From NCBI RefSeq assembly GCF_008123425.1, contig NZ_VSSS01000076.1:1-64000 (forward strand): a DNA stretch of 64,000 nt. The letters run 5' to 3'. The position numbers and the translations under genes are program-made. The notes beneath the pieces are model-generated. The model was not told the origin of the DNA, made no database searches, and saw only the letters and a program-made list of their open reading frames with translations. Positions 8,878-17,321 of the stretch are shown in pieces; position 1 is the stretch's first letter; each line of letters starts with the position of its first letter. The stretch is from Bradyrhizobium rifense (lineage in GTDB: Bacteria; Pseudomonadota; Alphaproteobacteria; Rhizobiales; Xanthobacteraceae).

Positions 8878-9753
8878 ATGAGCACGACACCGTCCAAAAC
8901 GATGGCTGCATTCTGGATGGCCGGCTGGCTGTCGCTGACACTGGTCATGGCGGTCGCGGGGCGCGAAGCCGTACGCGAGATGAACGTCTTCCAGGTGATG
9001 CTGGTACGATCGCTGCTCGGCCTCTGCATGCTCTATCCGATGATCCGGCGCGCCGGCGGCTACGGAACGCTTAGGACTGCGCGCCTGCCCCAGCACGTCG
9101 CCCGCAACCTGATCCACTACGTCTCGCAACTCGGCTGGTTCTTTGCGCTGACGTTGATTCCGATCGGCCAGGTGGTGGCGATCGAGTTCACGATGCCGAT
9201 CTGGACCGCGATCCTCGCCGCCAGCTTCCTGTCCGAGCGCATGACATCATGGAAGATCGCCGCGATCGTGCTCGGCCTCGTCGGCGTGATCGTCATCGTG
9301 CGGCCCGCGACCGGCGAGATCAATCAGGGCCAATTGATCGCACTCGGCGCCGCCATCGGCTTCGGCGTATCCATGGCACTGGTCAAGTCACTCACGCGGA
9401 CCGAGAGCGCGCTGGCCATCCTGTTCTGGATGCTGGTCGTGCAGTCGGTCGCGGGCTTCCTGCCGGCGCTCTACGTCTGGGCCTGGCCACCCACCTATGT
9501 CTGGGGTTGGGTGGCCGTCATCTCGGTCTGCGGCACTTTCGCGCATTACTGCCTCGCCAGTGCGATGCACTACGCGGACGCGACCGTGGTGGTTCCCATG
9601 GACTTCTTGCGGGTCCCACTGACCGCCACGGCGGGCTGGCTGCTCTATTCCGAGCGGCTCGACGCCTGGACCGTGCTCGGCGCGGCCCTGATCCTGTTCG
9701 GCAACCTCCTTAATCTAAAGCCGGCCGCGGCGGTTCCCGCCCGCGTGCAGTGA
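8878..9753 (+). CDS. EamA-type drug/metabolite exporter
   Basis: Encodes 291 residues from the ATG at 8878 (MSTTPSKTMAAFW). About ten membrane helices arranged as two EamA repeats: the first includes 'IEFTMPIWTAILAASFLSER', the second 'VVVPMDFLRVPLTATAGWLL'. DMT-superfamily members export metabolites or amino acids across the inner membrane, but the substrate is not readable. It is divergent from the RidA gene (150 bp between starts). No regulator is adjacent. Confidence 0.88.
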   Translation: MSTTPSKTMAAFWMAGWLSLTLVMAVAGREAVREMNVFQVMLVRSLLGLCMLYPMIRRAGGYGTLRTARLPQHVARNLIHYVSQLGWFFALTLIPIGQVVAIEFTMPIWTAILAASFLSERMTSWKIAAIVLGLVGVIVIVRPATGEINQGQLIALGAAIGFGVSMALVKSLTRTESALAILFWMLVVQSVAGFLPALYVWAWPPTYVWGWVAVISVCGTFAHYCLASAMHYADATVVVPMDFLRVPLTATAGWLLYSERLDAWTVLGAALILFGNLLNLKPAAAVPARVQ

Positions 9754-9965
9754 ACCGGCACACGGCCTGAGGCGACAAATCAGAGTGGTCGAGCGTGATT
9801 TGGATCACGTTGGAGAGCACTTCCATCGTGCACACTCGGTCGCAGAGCAACGGGTTGGGTGAGTTGGGTGTACTGTCGTTTTTGCTAGCGCGAAGCCGGG
9901 CGCTTTCGTGTAAATTCGACACCAATTTGTTGCTGCCTGTCATTCGATTCTGTTGGGGATTTCAG

Positions 9966-11390
9966 ATGCGCACTCTCACCATCATCGTTTCGCTGATGTG
10001 CATGGCGCTGTCGGTCAGCGTCGCCAAGGCCGATCGCCGCGTCGCCTTCGTCGTCGGCAACGGCGCCTACAAGAACGTCGCGCAATTGCCGAACCCGCCG
10101 ATCGACGCCAAGGCGATGGCATCGACGCTACGCAATGTCGGTTTCGAAGTGATCGAGGGATCCAACCTCACGCGTGACCAGATGACCGAGAAGCTGCTCG
10201 ACTTCGGCCGCAAGGCGCAGGGCTCCGACGTCGCGGTGTTCTATTATGCCGGTCACGGCATCGCCGTCGGCGGCAGCAACTATCTCCTGCCCGTCGATGC
10301 CGACATCAAGTCGGAGATGGACGTCAAGCTCGGGGCCGCTATCAACATCGACCTGACGCTCGACCAGACCATGGGCGATGCAAAGGTCAAGCTGGTCTTC
10401 CTCGACGCCTGCCGCGACAATCCCTTCGCCGCCAAGATCAAATCGAACTCGGCGACCCGAAGCGTCAACGTACAGAGCGGCCTCGCCGAAATGAAGTCCG
10501 GCGAAGGCACGCTGATCGCGTTCGCGACCGGCCCGGGCCAGACCGCGCTCGATGGCCAGGAGGGCAACAACAGCCCGTTCACCCGCGCGCTGATCGACAA
10601 CATCACCAAGCCCGGTGTCGAGATCCAGCAGGCGATGACGTCGGTGCGCGCCCAGGTCAATGAAGAGACCCACAAGGGCCAGCTTCCCTGGGGTCACACT
10701 AACCTGATCGGCGCCGTCTATCTCAACCCGGCGCAGCAGACCCAGCAGGTCGCCAACGCAGCTCCGACCGCATCGAGCACCACACCGGCGGCTGCGGCCA
10801 GCGGCAGCTCCGACGGCGTCGAGCTCGAATACTGGCGCTCCGTGAAGGAAACCAACAAGCCGGAAGAGCTCAACGCCTACCTCTCCGCCTATCCGAACGG
10901 CCAGTTCAAGGCGCTGGCGCTGGCGCGGCTCGCCGCGATCCAGAACGGTCCGTCGACCACGACCCGCAACCTCAATGCCGGCGTCGATCCCGCGACCTTC
11001 ACCGACGACGCCAGCCAGCTCACCGAGGACCAGATCGGCCTCGACAAGGGTCAGCGCCGCGACGTGCAGCGCCGCCTCAACGGCCTCGGCTTCGACACCA
11101 AGGTGACCGGCGCGTTCAACGACGAGACCCGGACCGTGCTCAAGCGCTGGCAGGCGGCCCGTGGTTATCCGTCGACGGGCTTCCTCAACAAACTCCAGCA
11201 CAAGGCCCTGCTCGCAGAGATCGTCGCCTCGACCACGACCGCAAGCGATGACAGCGCGAAGCCGGCCCGGCGCGCTGCCCCCGCGAGCAGCGGCGGCGGT
11301 GGCGGTGGTGGCCACCGCGGCGGCGATGCCGGCGCGGCCTTCATGGGCGGCGTCGTCGGCGGTATGATGGGCGGCATGTTCCGACGCTGA
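9966..11390 (+). CDS. exported caspase-like protein with peptidoglycan-binding domain
   Basis: Encodes 474 residues. A signal peptide (1-22) is followed by a peptidase C14 / metacaspase-type domain of about 230 residues. The catalytic dyad is visible: His97 in FYYAGHG and Cys149 in VFLDACRDNPF. A low-complexity linker (about 260-290), a short helical repeat, and a PG_binding_1-type domain (about 355-420, 'QRRDVQRRLNGLGFDTKVTG') follow. The last 30 residues are Gly/Met/Arg-rich. Bacterial members cleave after basic residues or are inactive scaffolds; the domain order suggests action at the cell wall. The start uses the ATG directly before the signal peptide. A hairpin terminator follows. Confidence 0.88.
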   Translation: MRTLTIIVSLMCMALSVSVAKADRRVAFVVGNGAYKNVAQLPNPPIDAKAMASTLRNVGFEVIEGSNLTRDQMTEKLLDFGRKAQGSDVAVFYYAGHGIAVGGSNYLLPVDADIKSEMDVKLGAAINIDLTLDQTMGDAKVKLVFLDACRDNPFAAKIKSNSATRSVNVQSGLAEMKSGEGTLIAFATGPGQTALDGQEGNNSPFTRALIDNITKPGVEIQQAMTSVRAQVNEETHKGQLPWGHTNLIGAVYLNPAQQTQQVANAAPTASSTTPAAAASGSSDGVELEYWRSVKETNKPEELNAYLSAYPNGQFKALALARLAAIQNGPSTTTRNLNAGVDPATFTDDASQLTEDQIGLDKGQRRDVQRRLNGLGFDTKVTGAFNDETRTVLKRWQAARGYPSTGFLNKLQHKALLAEIVASTTTASDDSAKPARRAAPASSGGGGGGGHRGGDAGAAFMGGVVGGMMGGMFRR

Positions 11391-11414
11391 GACGAGACCA
11401 GATCGCAAACACAA

Positions 11415-11440
11415 AAGCCCGGCTCGCGCCGGGCTTGTTC
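11415..11440 (+). terminator. rho-independent terminator
   Basis: Stem AGCCCGGC/GCCGGGCT with a TCGC loop and a weak T tract (TTGTTC), 25 bp after the caspase-like gene; it may act for the convergent LysR gene too. Confidence 0.6.
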
Positions 11441-11444
11441 GTTG

Positions 11445-12404
11445 CTAATAGTTTTGGGTGAACCAGGGCACAAGCGTCCGGATGCGCGGCATGGCCTGGG
11501 TCGTAATGCTCGACCGAGCCATCTCTGCGATGCGCGGCGCCAGAGACGAGAGATCTCCACGGCGGGTCACCAGAAGCAGCTCTCGAAAAAATCCAGGGCC
11601 CGGCAGAGGGAGAGCGCTGACCTGAGCAGCGTGAGCGAGCCCCTGCAACAAGCACAGCGGAGTCGTGATCGCCACACCCATCCCGGTAGCGACCATGGCG
11701 ACCAGGCTGTCCGAGGTGTCAAACTCAAAGGCCCGCGGCGGGCGAATACCCATGCGGCTCAGATGACGCTCGACCTGAGCCCCCGCATAGGAACGCTCGC
11801 TGTACCGGACCAGGCGATGTCGAGCGAGGATCTCCCGCAGATCAAGGCCGGCAAATTCGGCCTCCATGCCGCGCGGCACTACCAGCAGATTTGGCTCGCG
11901 ATAGAATGGGAAGCGCTCGACATCATACAGGTCATCCATCGCATCGCATGTGATCGCGGCGTCGATCTTGCGATTCATCAGCGCCTCAGCATGCGAGTGA
12001 GCGAGGCCCGACCATGCGGACAGACTCAGTGCGATCTCGCCCGTCATGAGCTCTTTAACGAGGTGCGCGCCGACCGTGGCAGCATAGGAGTCGACGAGGC
12101 CGAGCCTCAGATCAACCCGTTCGGACTGTTCCGCCGCGACCCGGAGCGCGCTGAGAAGCGCATCAAAGTCGCGGTTCAGATCGAGAACGCGGCTTGCGAG
12201 GATGCGCCCCGCCCGGGTCGGCGTGAGCGGCCTGCGCGTGCGATTAAAAAATGCGACGCCGACCGAGGCTTCGGCACGCCGCACCGCCTGCGATACCGCG
12301 GATTGCGTCATCCCGAATTGGCGGGACGCTTCGAGCATGCTGCCGGAGTCCGCAACCGCAGCGACAATCTGCAAGCTGCGCAGGTCTGGAATGGGTGACG
12401 CCAT
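11445..12404 (-). CDS. LysR-family transcriptional regulator
   Basis: Encodes 319 residues. The winged helix-turn-helix covers residues 8-67 (SLQIVAAVADSGSMLEASRQ, 'TQSAVSQAVRRAEASVG', 'PTRAGRIL'), followed by a periplasmic-binding-protein-like effector domain from about 95. It is divergent from the sarcosine-oxidase-like gene, with 124 bp between the starts and an AT-rich dyad in the middle, the usual arrangement for a LysR protein that controls its neighbour. The likely effector is the substrate of that oxidase and the ABC transporter downstream, but this is inferred from position. Confidence 0.9.
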   Translation of the reverse strand: MASPIPDLRSLQIVAAVADSGSMLEASRQFGMTQSAVSQAVRRAEASVGVAFFNRTRRPLTPTRAGRILASRVLDLNRDFDALLSALRVAAEQSERVDLRLGLVDSYAATVGAHLVKELMTGEIALSLSAWSGLAHSHAEALMNRKIDAAITCDAMDDLYDVERFPFYREPNLLVVPRGMEAEFAGLDLREILARHRLVRYSERSYAGAQVERHLSRMGIRPPRAFEFDTSDSLVAMVATGMGVAITTPLCLLQGLAHAAQVSALPLPGPGFFRELLLVTRRGDLSSLAPRIAEMARSSITTQAMPRIRTLVPWFTQNY

Positions 12405-12446
12405 GTCCCAACTTAAGCAAAAGTCATGTGAGTATGCAAATCCCCT

Positions 12447-12461
12447 TAATTATAAGAATTA
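12447..12461. promoter_or_regulatory. candidate LysR operator
   Basis: TAATT-N5-AATTA dyad inside an AT-rich island between the divergent LysR and oxidase genes. LysR boxes are typically T-N11-A dyads in just this position. Confidence 0.45.
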
Positions 12462-12528
12462 TCCTTGTCGATGAGCTGATCAAGAGGGCAAGCTCCGCAT
12501 CGTCCTAATAATTGAGCAGCTTCAACTT

Positions 12529-13698
12529 ATGCACGAGCGAGCGGACATTCTGGTGATTGGCCTCGGTGCGATGGGCAGCGCGACGCTCTATCAACTGGCC
12601 AAGCGAGGGCTCAAGGCGGTCGGCCTCGATCGTTTTGCCCCTCCCCACATGATGGGATCCAGCCACGGCGAAACCCGCATTACCCGGCAGGCCGTCGGTG
12701 AAGGCCGCGATTACGTACCTCTCGTGCTGGATTCGCACCGGATCTGGCGCGAGCTCGAAGCCGAGACATCCGACCAGCTCCTAAACCCGTGTGGCCTCGT
12801 CGTGATGGCACCCGGTATTGGCGAGACGTCGCACCACGGCAAGCCGGATTTCGTCGCACGTTCGATCGCGGCGGCCCGTGACTTCGGTATCGCGCATGAG
12901 GTGATTGACGGGCAAGAGGTGGCTCATCGCTTCCCGCAGTTCTTGAACCTCGAGGGTAACGAGAAGGCCTATTACGAGCCCGGCGGAGGATACGTTTTTC
13001 CGGAGCGCTGCATCAAGGCGCAATTGACGCGCGCGGAGCAGATCGGAGCGGTGATCCGCACGGGGGTCGAAGTTCTCTCGCTCGCACAGACTGGCTCCGT
13101 GGTTCGGGCGGAAACGTCCTCAGGCACATTCGAGGCGGCCCAGGTGGTCGTGACGGCCGGCGCCTGGAATGCCCACCTGCTCGGCGCACCCTTCGATCGT
13201 CTGCTCACGGTGAAGCGTCAGGTGCTCCATTGGTACGAACTCGAGGATACCAGCGCGTATCGCGCCAACGCCCCTGTGTTCATCTGGATGCATGGCGCGA
13301 CGGATGTCGACTATCTCTACGGCTTCCCGCCCCTGCCCGGCGATCGTCGCCTCAAGGTCGCGACCGAGCAGTATGAGACCAGTACGACAGCCGACACCAT
13401 CGATCGCACCGTCGATCCGACCGAGTCCGCCAAGATGTACAGCAAGCACGTCAAAGGGCGGCTCGCCGGCGCTACGCCCCGTGTCGCGCATGCGGCCGCT
13501 TGTCTCTACACGGTGACACCCGATCGGGGCTTCATCATCGACCGGCATCCCGAGCAAGACAGGGTCCATGTTGTCTCCGCGTGCTCGGGGCATGGCTTCA
13601 AGCACTCAGCAGGCATCGGAAATCTCGTGGCCGGGATGGTGACCGACGGCCGAAGCTCGATCGACGCTACTCCCTTCTCCGTGTCCCGATTTTCGTGA
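12529..13698 (+). CDS. sarcosine oxidase / N-methyl-amino-acid oxidase (FAD)
   Basis: Encodes 389 residues of the monomeric sarcosine oxidase / N-methyltryptophan oxidase family, which oxidatively demethylates secondary amines to an amino acid, formaldehyde and H2O2. The N-terminal dinucleotide fold reads DILVIGLGAMGSATLYQL; 'GSSHGETRITRQ' matches the flavin-contact segment; Cys325 in AACLYT aligns with the cysteine that binds FAD covalently; 'SACSGHGFKHS' is the C-terminal flavin motif. The gene opens a cluster with a complete polar-amino-acid ABC transporter, so the imported amine is probably its substrate. Sarcosine, N-methyltryptophan or another N-methyl compound are all possible. Confidence 0.88.
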   Translation: MHERADILVIGLGAMGSATLYQLAKRGLKAVGLDRFAPPHMMGSSHGETRITRQAVGEGRDYVPLVLDSHRIWRELEAETSDQLLNPCGLVVMAPGIGETSHHGKPDFVARSIAAARDFGIAHEVIDGQEVAHRFPQFLNLEGNEKAYYEPGGGYVFPERCIKAQLTRAEQIGAVIRTGVEVLSLAQTGSVVRAETSSGTFEAAQVVVTAGAWNAHLLGAPFDRLLTVKRQVLHWYELEDTSAYRANAPVFIWMHGATDVDYLYGFPPLPGDRRLKVATEQYETSTTADTIDRTVDPTESAKMYSKHVKGRLAGATPRVAHAAACLYTVTPDRGFIIDRHPEQDRVHVVSACSGHGFKHSAGIGNLVAGMVTDGRSSIDATPFSVSRFS

Positions 13699-13774
13699 CG
13701 CATGGCACAAACTTTGTAACGCGAAAAACTACGTGCGACGCGTATCTTGATTGCAATCCCGGAGGTGTCAGCCG

Positions 13775-14587
13775 ATGAGAAATTTGGTCCGTTCCATAGT
13801 GACAGGCGCGGCGGCGCTGCTGATGTTTGGCAGCGCGCAGGCTGCTGATGGCGTCGATGCCATCAAGCAGCGCGGCACGCTGAACGTCGGCGTCAAGGCC
13901 GACTACAAGCCGTTCGGATACCGCGATCCCGCGGGGACTATCGTCGGCATCGAACCTGATCTTGCCGCAGACATTGCCAAGCGTCTCGGCGTCAAACTCG
14001 AGCTCGTCCCTGTCGCGGCCTCGAACAGAATTGAGTTTCTTCAGCAGGGAAAGATTGATCTGCTGATTGCAACCATGTCCGACAGGCCGGAACGCCGCCG
14101 TGTCGTTCAAGCCATCGAGCCGCTTTATTACTCGGACTACGTGAACATACTTCTCAACAAGAAAGCCGGCATCAAGGACTGGGCCGACCTCAAGGGAAAA
14201 CCCGTGTGTGCAACGTCGGGGGCCTGGTACAACAAGGATATCGCCAAATCCTACGGCCCCGAAATTGTTGCGTTCGACGGCTCGGAGAAGCCTCTGTTCG
14301 CCATGAAGCAGGGCAACTGCATCGGCTATGTCTACGATCAGACCTTTCTGCAAGGCAAACTGATCGAGGACGAGTGGAAGGCGGATTACGATCTGCCCCT
14401 GAAGGGTGTGCTGCCTTCGCCATGGATGATCGCCGTCGCGCTCGAGAACACCAGTCTTCAGAAGCTGCTCGAAGACACGACGAAGGACTGGATGAAGACC
14501 GGCTTCATCGTGGACGCGGAAAAGAAATGGGGCATTACTCCGACCGAGTATTCGGTTTCCATGCATGAGCAATACAAGGACAAATAG
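13775..14587 (+). CDS. amino-acid ABC transporter, substrate-binding protein
   Basis: Encodes 270 residues from the ATG at 13775, which follows GGAGGTG. Signal peptide 1-23 (ends AQAADG). The SBP_bac_3 (cluster F) fold is seen in RGTLNVGVKADYKPFGYRDP, 'GIEPDLAADIAKRLGVKLELV', 'NRIEFLQQGKIDLLIATMSD' (the Arg that clamps the ligand carboxylate is expected around 'TMSDRPERR'). The protein captures a polar amino acid in the periplasm and delivers it to the two permeases that follow. It lies 76 bp after the oxidase gene on the same strand. Confidence 0.92.
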   Translation: MRNLVRSIVTGAAALLMFGSAQAADGVDAIKQRGTLNVGVKADYKPFGYRDPAGTIVGIEPDLAADIAKRLGVKLELVPVAASNRIEFLQQGKIDLLIATMSDRPERRRVVQAIEPLYYSDYVNILLNKKAGIKDWADLKGKPVCATSGAWYNKDIAKSYGPEIVAFDGSEKPLFAMKQGNCIGYVYDQTFLQGKLIEDEWKADYDLPLKGVLPSPWMIAVALENTSLQKLLEDTTKDWMKTGFIVDAEKKWGITPTEYSVSMHEQYKDK

Positions 14588-14673
14588 GCGGGTGAAGCGG
14601 AGCGCCGGATCAGTCTGGCGCTCCGAACAGGTCGAGCCCATGCACTGATACGAGGCATCGCCTCAACAGCTCG

Positions 14674-15429
14674 GTGTCGCGCAACATGCAAGCAATTGGC
14701 AACTGGTTTCAGCGGCTCTATGAGACCACGGGGCTGAATTTTACGGTCTTCTACGACGCCTACGACTGGGACCGCTATTTCGCCGGGCTCAAGATGACGC
14801 TGCTTTTGAGCGTCACGACCATTCTGCTGAGCCTCATCATCGGCGCTCTCGGCGCCCTGATCCAGGGCAGTCCGTCCCGGCTGTTGCGGCTCTGTGTCAA
14901 TGCGTTCGTCGTGGTGTTCCGCAACACGCCGCCGCTGGTCCAGCTTTTCTTCTTCTATTTCGGCCTCGGCACCATGCTTCCGGCCGTCGAGACGGCGGGC
15001 ATGCGCGTTCCGCTGCTGAACAACGTCCAGTGGGCGATCATTTCGCTGTCACTGTTTGCGGCCGCTTTCAATGTCGAAATCTTCCGCTCCGGCATCGAAG
15101 CGGTGCCGAGAACGACATTGGAAGCTGCGGAGGCGCTCGGATACACGCGCTTCAAGGCGTACATTCATATCGTCTTCCCACTGGCCATTCGCGTCTGCCT
15201 ACCAGCGCTGAACAACAACCTCGTCAACCTGCTCAAGACGACCACACTGGCCTACGCGATCGCCGTTCCCGAAACACTGTACGCGGTCAAGCAGATCTGG
15301 TCGGAATCGCAGAACGTGTTCGAGATGATGATGGTCCTGCTTGCGACCTACGGCATCCTTGTCGGCATTCTCGTCTGGCTGATGCATCGCTGGGAGCGGG
15401 CGATGCGCATTCCCGGATATGCGCGATGA
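14674..15429 (+). CDS. amino-acid ABC transporter permease 1
   Basis: Encodes 251 residues if the GTG at 14674 is used, or 247 from the ATG at 14686; neither has a strong ribosome site. Five membrane helices and the cytoplasmic EAA loop (EAAEALGYTRFKAYIHIVFP) that docks on the ATPase, with the family signature 'VVFRNTPPLVQLFFFYFGLG'. It belongs to the His/Glu/Gln/Arg permease family. Its stop overlaps the start of the second permease (ATGA), showing translational coupling. Confidence 0.92.
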   Translation: MSRNMQAIGNWFQRLYETTGLNFTVFYDAYDWDRYFAGLKMTLLLSVTTILLSLIIGALGALIQGSPSRLLRLCVNAFVVVFRNTPPLVQLFFFYFGLGTMLPAVETAGMRVPLLNNVQWAIISLSLFAAAFNVEIFRSGIEAVPRTTLEAAEALGYTRFKAYIHIVFPLAIRVCLPALNNNLVNLLKTTTLAYAIAVPETLYAVKQIWSESQNVFEMMMVLLATYGILVGILVWLMHRWERAMRIPGYAR

Positions 15430-16268
15430 GCAACGCCGAGCCCGGGCACAGGCTTGCCGTCCTTCTGCCATACCGTCTCGCGCCGACCCGGATCTCCGTT
15501 CGGATCAGCCCGCTGTCCGCCGCGATCCTCTGTTTCTGCGCCATTCTGGCTGCATCCACTGCGTGGGCCGAGAGCGGACCGACGATGCTGTCGCCGCTGC
15601 AGGTCATCCTGAAATGGTCGCCACTCCTGTTGCGGGGATTCGCCTTCAACATCCTGATCTCGCTGCTGGCCATGCTGCTGGGGACCGTCGCCGGGCTCGG
15701 CCTGGGCCTGGCTTTGTTGTCGGAGTTCCGGCCACTCGCCGCTATCAGCTGGCTCATCACGCAATTCTTCCGCAACGCGCCCTGGCTGGTGCTGTTGTTC
15801 TTCGTGATGTTTCTGGTGCCTTTCCAGGTCATCATGTTCAAGACGACCATCCCCTTGCCGGACTGGATCAAGGCCACAGTCGGCTTCGCCTTGCCCGTCA
15901 TGGCAAACGTCGCCGAGGTCGTGCGTGGCGCCGTTCGGTCCATTCCGTCGACGCAATGGGAGGCTGCGGAATCACTCTCATTCACGCGACGCCAGACCAT
16001 GTGGCTGATCATGCTGCCGCAATGTATCAAGCGAATGTTGCCGCCCTGGATGAATGTCTATGCGCTCGTCGCAATGTCGACGGTCCTCGCATCGATCGTC
16101 GGTGTTTCGGAGATGCTGACGCTGACGGCGCAGGTGCACGCTGCCGAGGGCGGCAGACCGGAACTGTTCGCGCCGCTCTACGGTTTCGCGCTGCTGTGCT
16201 TCTTTCTCTACTGTTATCCGATCAACCTCTGGACCGCTCGTCTCGAGCGTCGGTTCCGCGTGCGCTGA
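15426..16268 (+). CDS. amino-acid ABC transporter permease 2
   Basis: Encodes 280 residues, starting with the ATG that overlaps the stop of permease 1. The core from about residue 60 has the family helices, 'FFRNAPWLVLLFFVMFLVP' and the EAA loop (EAAESLSFTRRQTMWLIMLP). The first 50 residues are unusual: a basic start, an extra hydrophobic helix and a cleavage-like 'STAWAES', giving one more membrane segment than permease 1. It pairs with permease 1 as a heterodimer. Confidence 0.92.
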   Translation: MSNAEPGHRLAVLLPYRLAPTRISVRISPLSAAILCFCAILAASTAWAESGPTMLSPLQVILKWSPLLLRGFAFNILISLLAMLLGTVAGLGLGLALLSEFRPLAAISWLITQFFRNAPWLVLLFFVMFLVPFQVIMFKTTIPLPDWIKATVGFALPVMANVAEVVRGAVRSIPSTQWEAAESLSFTRRQTMWLIMLPQCIKRMLPPWMNVYALVAMSTVLASIVGVSEMLTLTAQVHAAEGGRPELFAPLYGFALLCFFLYCYPINLWTARLERRFRVR

Positions 16269-16279
16269 GGGACAAGAGC

Positions 16280-17032
16280 ATGGCCACGAGCTGGACTCCG
16301 GATCAGCCCATCGTTCAATGCGTCGAGGTCAGAAAATCCTTTGGCGCTCTCGAGGTTCTGAAAGGAATCAGCCTCTCGGTCCGGAAGGGCGAGGTGATCT
16401 GCATCATCGGCCCGTCGGGATCGGGGAAATCCACACTGATCCGATGCATTAATGCACTTCAGCCGATCTCGTCCGGCAGCATTCAAATCGAAGGCATCGA
16501 GGTCACCGATCCCAGGCTCGACAAGCTAGCGCTTCGCCGCAAGGTCGGGATGGTATTTCAGCAGTACAATCTCTTCCCGCACAAGACTGCGCTGCAGAAC
16601 GTGATGATGGCGCCCATCCATGTTCTCCGCCAGGATCGGGCCGAAGTCGAAATGCGCGCCCGGGCGCTGCTCGCCAAGGTGCGGCTCGCTGGGAAGGAGG
16701 ACAGCTATCCCGGCGAACTCTCCGGCGGACAACAGCAGCGCGTGGCGATTGCCCGCTCACTGGCGATGCGACCGGACATCATGCTGTTCGACGAAGTGAC
16801 CGCCGCACTCGATCCGGAAACGGTCAAGGAGGTCCTGGTCACCATCCGGGAGCTGGCCGAGGACGGGATGACCTGCATCCTCGTCACCCACGAAATGAAC
16901 TTCGCTCGCGAAGTCGCCGACCACGTCTACTTCACCGATCGCGGCGTGATCGTCGAGCACGGCCCTCCGGAGACATTGTTCACGGCGGCCAAGGACGAGC
17001 GCACCCAGCGGTTCCTGTCGCAGGTCCTCTGA
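16280..17032 (+). CDS. amino-acid ABC transporter ATP-binding protein
   Basis: Encodes 250 residues. Walker A is GPSGSGKST, the Q-loop is MVFQQYNLFPH, the signature is LSGGQQQR, Walker B is IMLFDEVTAALDP and the switch His is in ILVTHEMNFAREVAD. This is the GlnQ/HisP-type ATPase that powers the two permeases. It starts 11 bp after permease 2 and is the last gene of the oxidase-transporter unit (12529-17032). The next gene is on the other strand. Confidence 0.94.
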   Translation: MATSWTPDQPIVQCVEVRKSFGALEVLKGISLSVRKGEVICIIGPSGSGKSTLIRCINALQPISSGSIQIEGIEVTDPRLDKLALRRKVGMVFQQYNLFPHKTALQNVMMAPIHVLRQDRAEVEMRARALLAKVRLAGKEDSYPGELSGGQQQRVAIARSLAMRPDIMLFDEVTAALDPETVKEVLVTIRELAEDGMTCILVTHEMNFAREVADHVYFTDRGVIVEHGPPETLFTAAKDERTQRFLSQVL

Positions 17033-17078
17033 ATTCGCAGGTGAGCCGGTTTTTGGACGCCCCGATCTGGCGCTGGCG

Positions 17079-17318
17079 CTACTTCCCCGCCGCCTTGCGC
17101 AGCGCCTCGTTGATGCGGTCCTGCCAACCCGGGCCGCTCTCCTGGAAGAACTCCAGCACGTCCTGGTCAATGCGCAGGGTGACCTGCTCCTTGATCCCCG
17201 GCGCGACGTTCGGCTTCGGCGGCGCCACGGCGACCTTGGCCGTCACCTTCTTGAACGCTGCCTCGGCCTCCGACCGCGCATCGCCCAGCGTGCGCGGCCG
17301 TCTCGGTTGATCCGCCAT
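17079..17318 (-). CDS. BrnA-like (DUF4415) antitoxin-type protein
   Basis: Encodes 79 residues. The second half, VTLRIDQDVLEFFQESGPGW followed by QDRINEALRKAAG, matches the ribbon-helix-helix of BrnA antitoxins, which bind DNA and neutralise the RNase BrnT. The first half is basic and probably disordered. No BrnT-like gene lies next to it: the gene begins 3 bp after the stop of cysK and is probably transcribed with it. It may be an orphan antitoxin or a RHH regulator recruited to the cysteine-synthase operon. Confidence 0.75.
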   Translation of the reverse strand: MADQPRRPRTLGDARSEAEAAFKKVTAKVAVAPPKPNVAPGIKEQVTLRIDQDVLEFFQESGPGWQDRINEALRKAAGK

Positions 17319-17321
17319 CTC

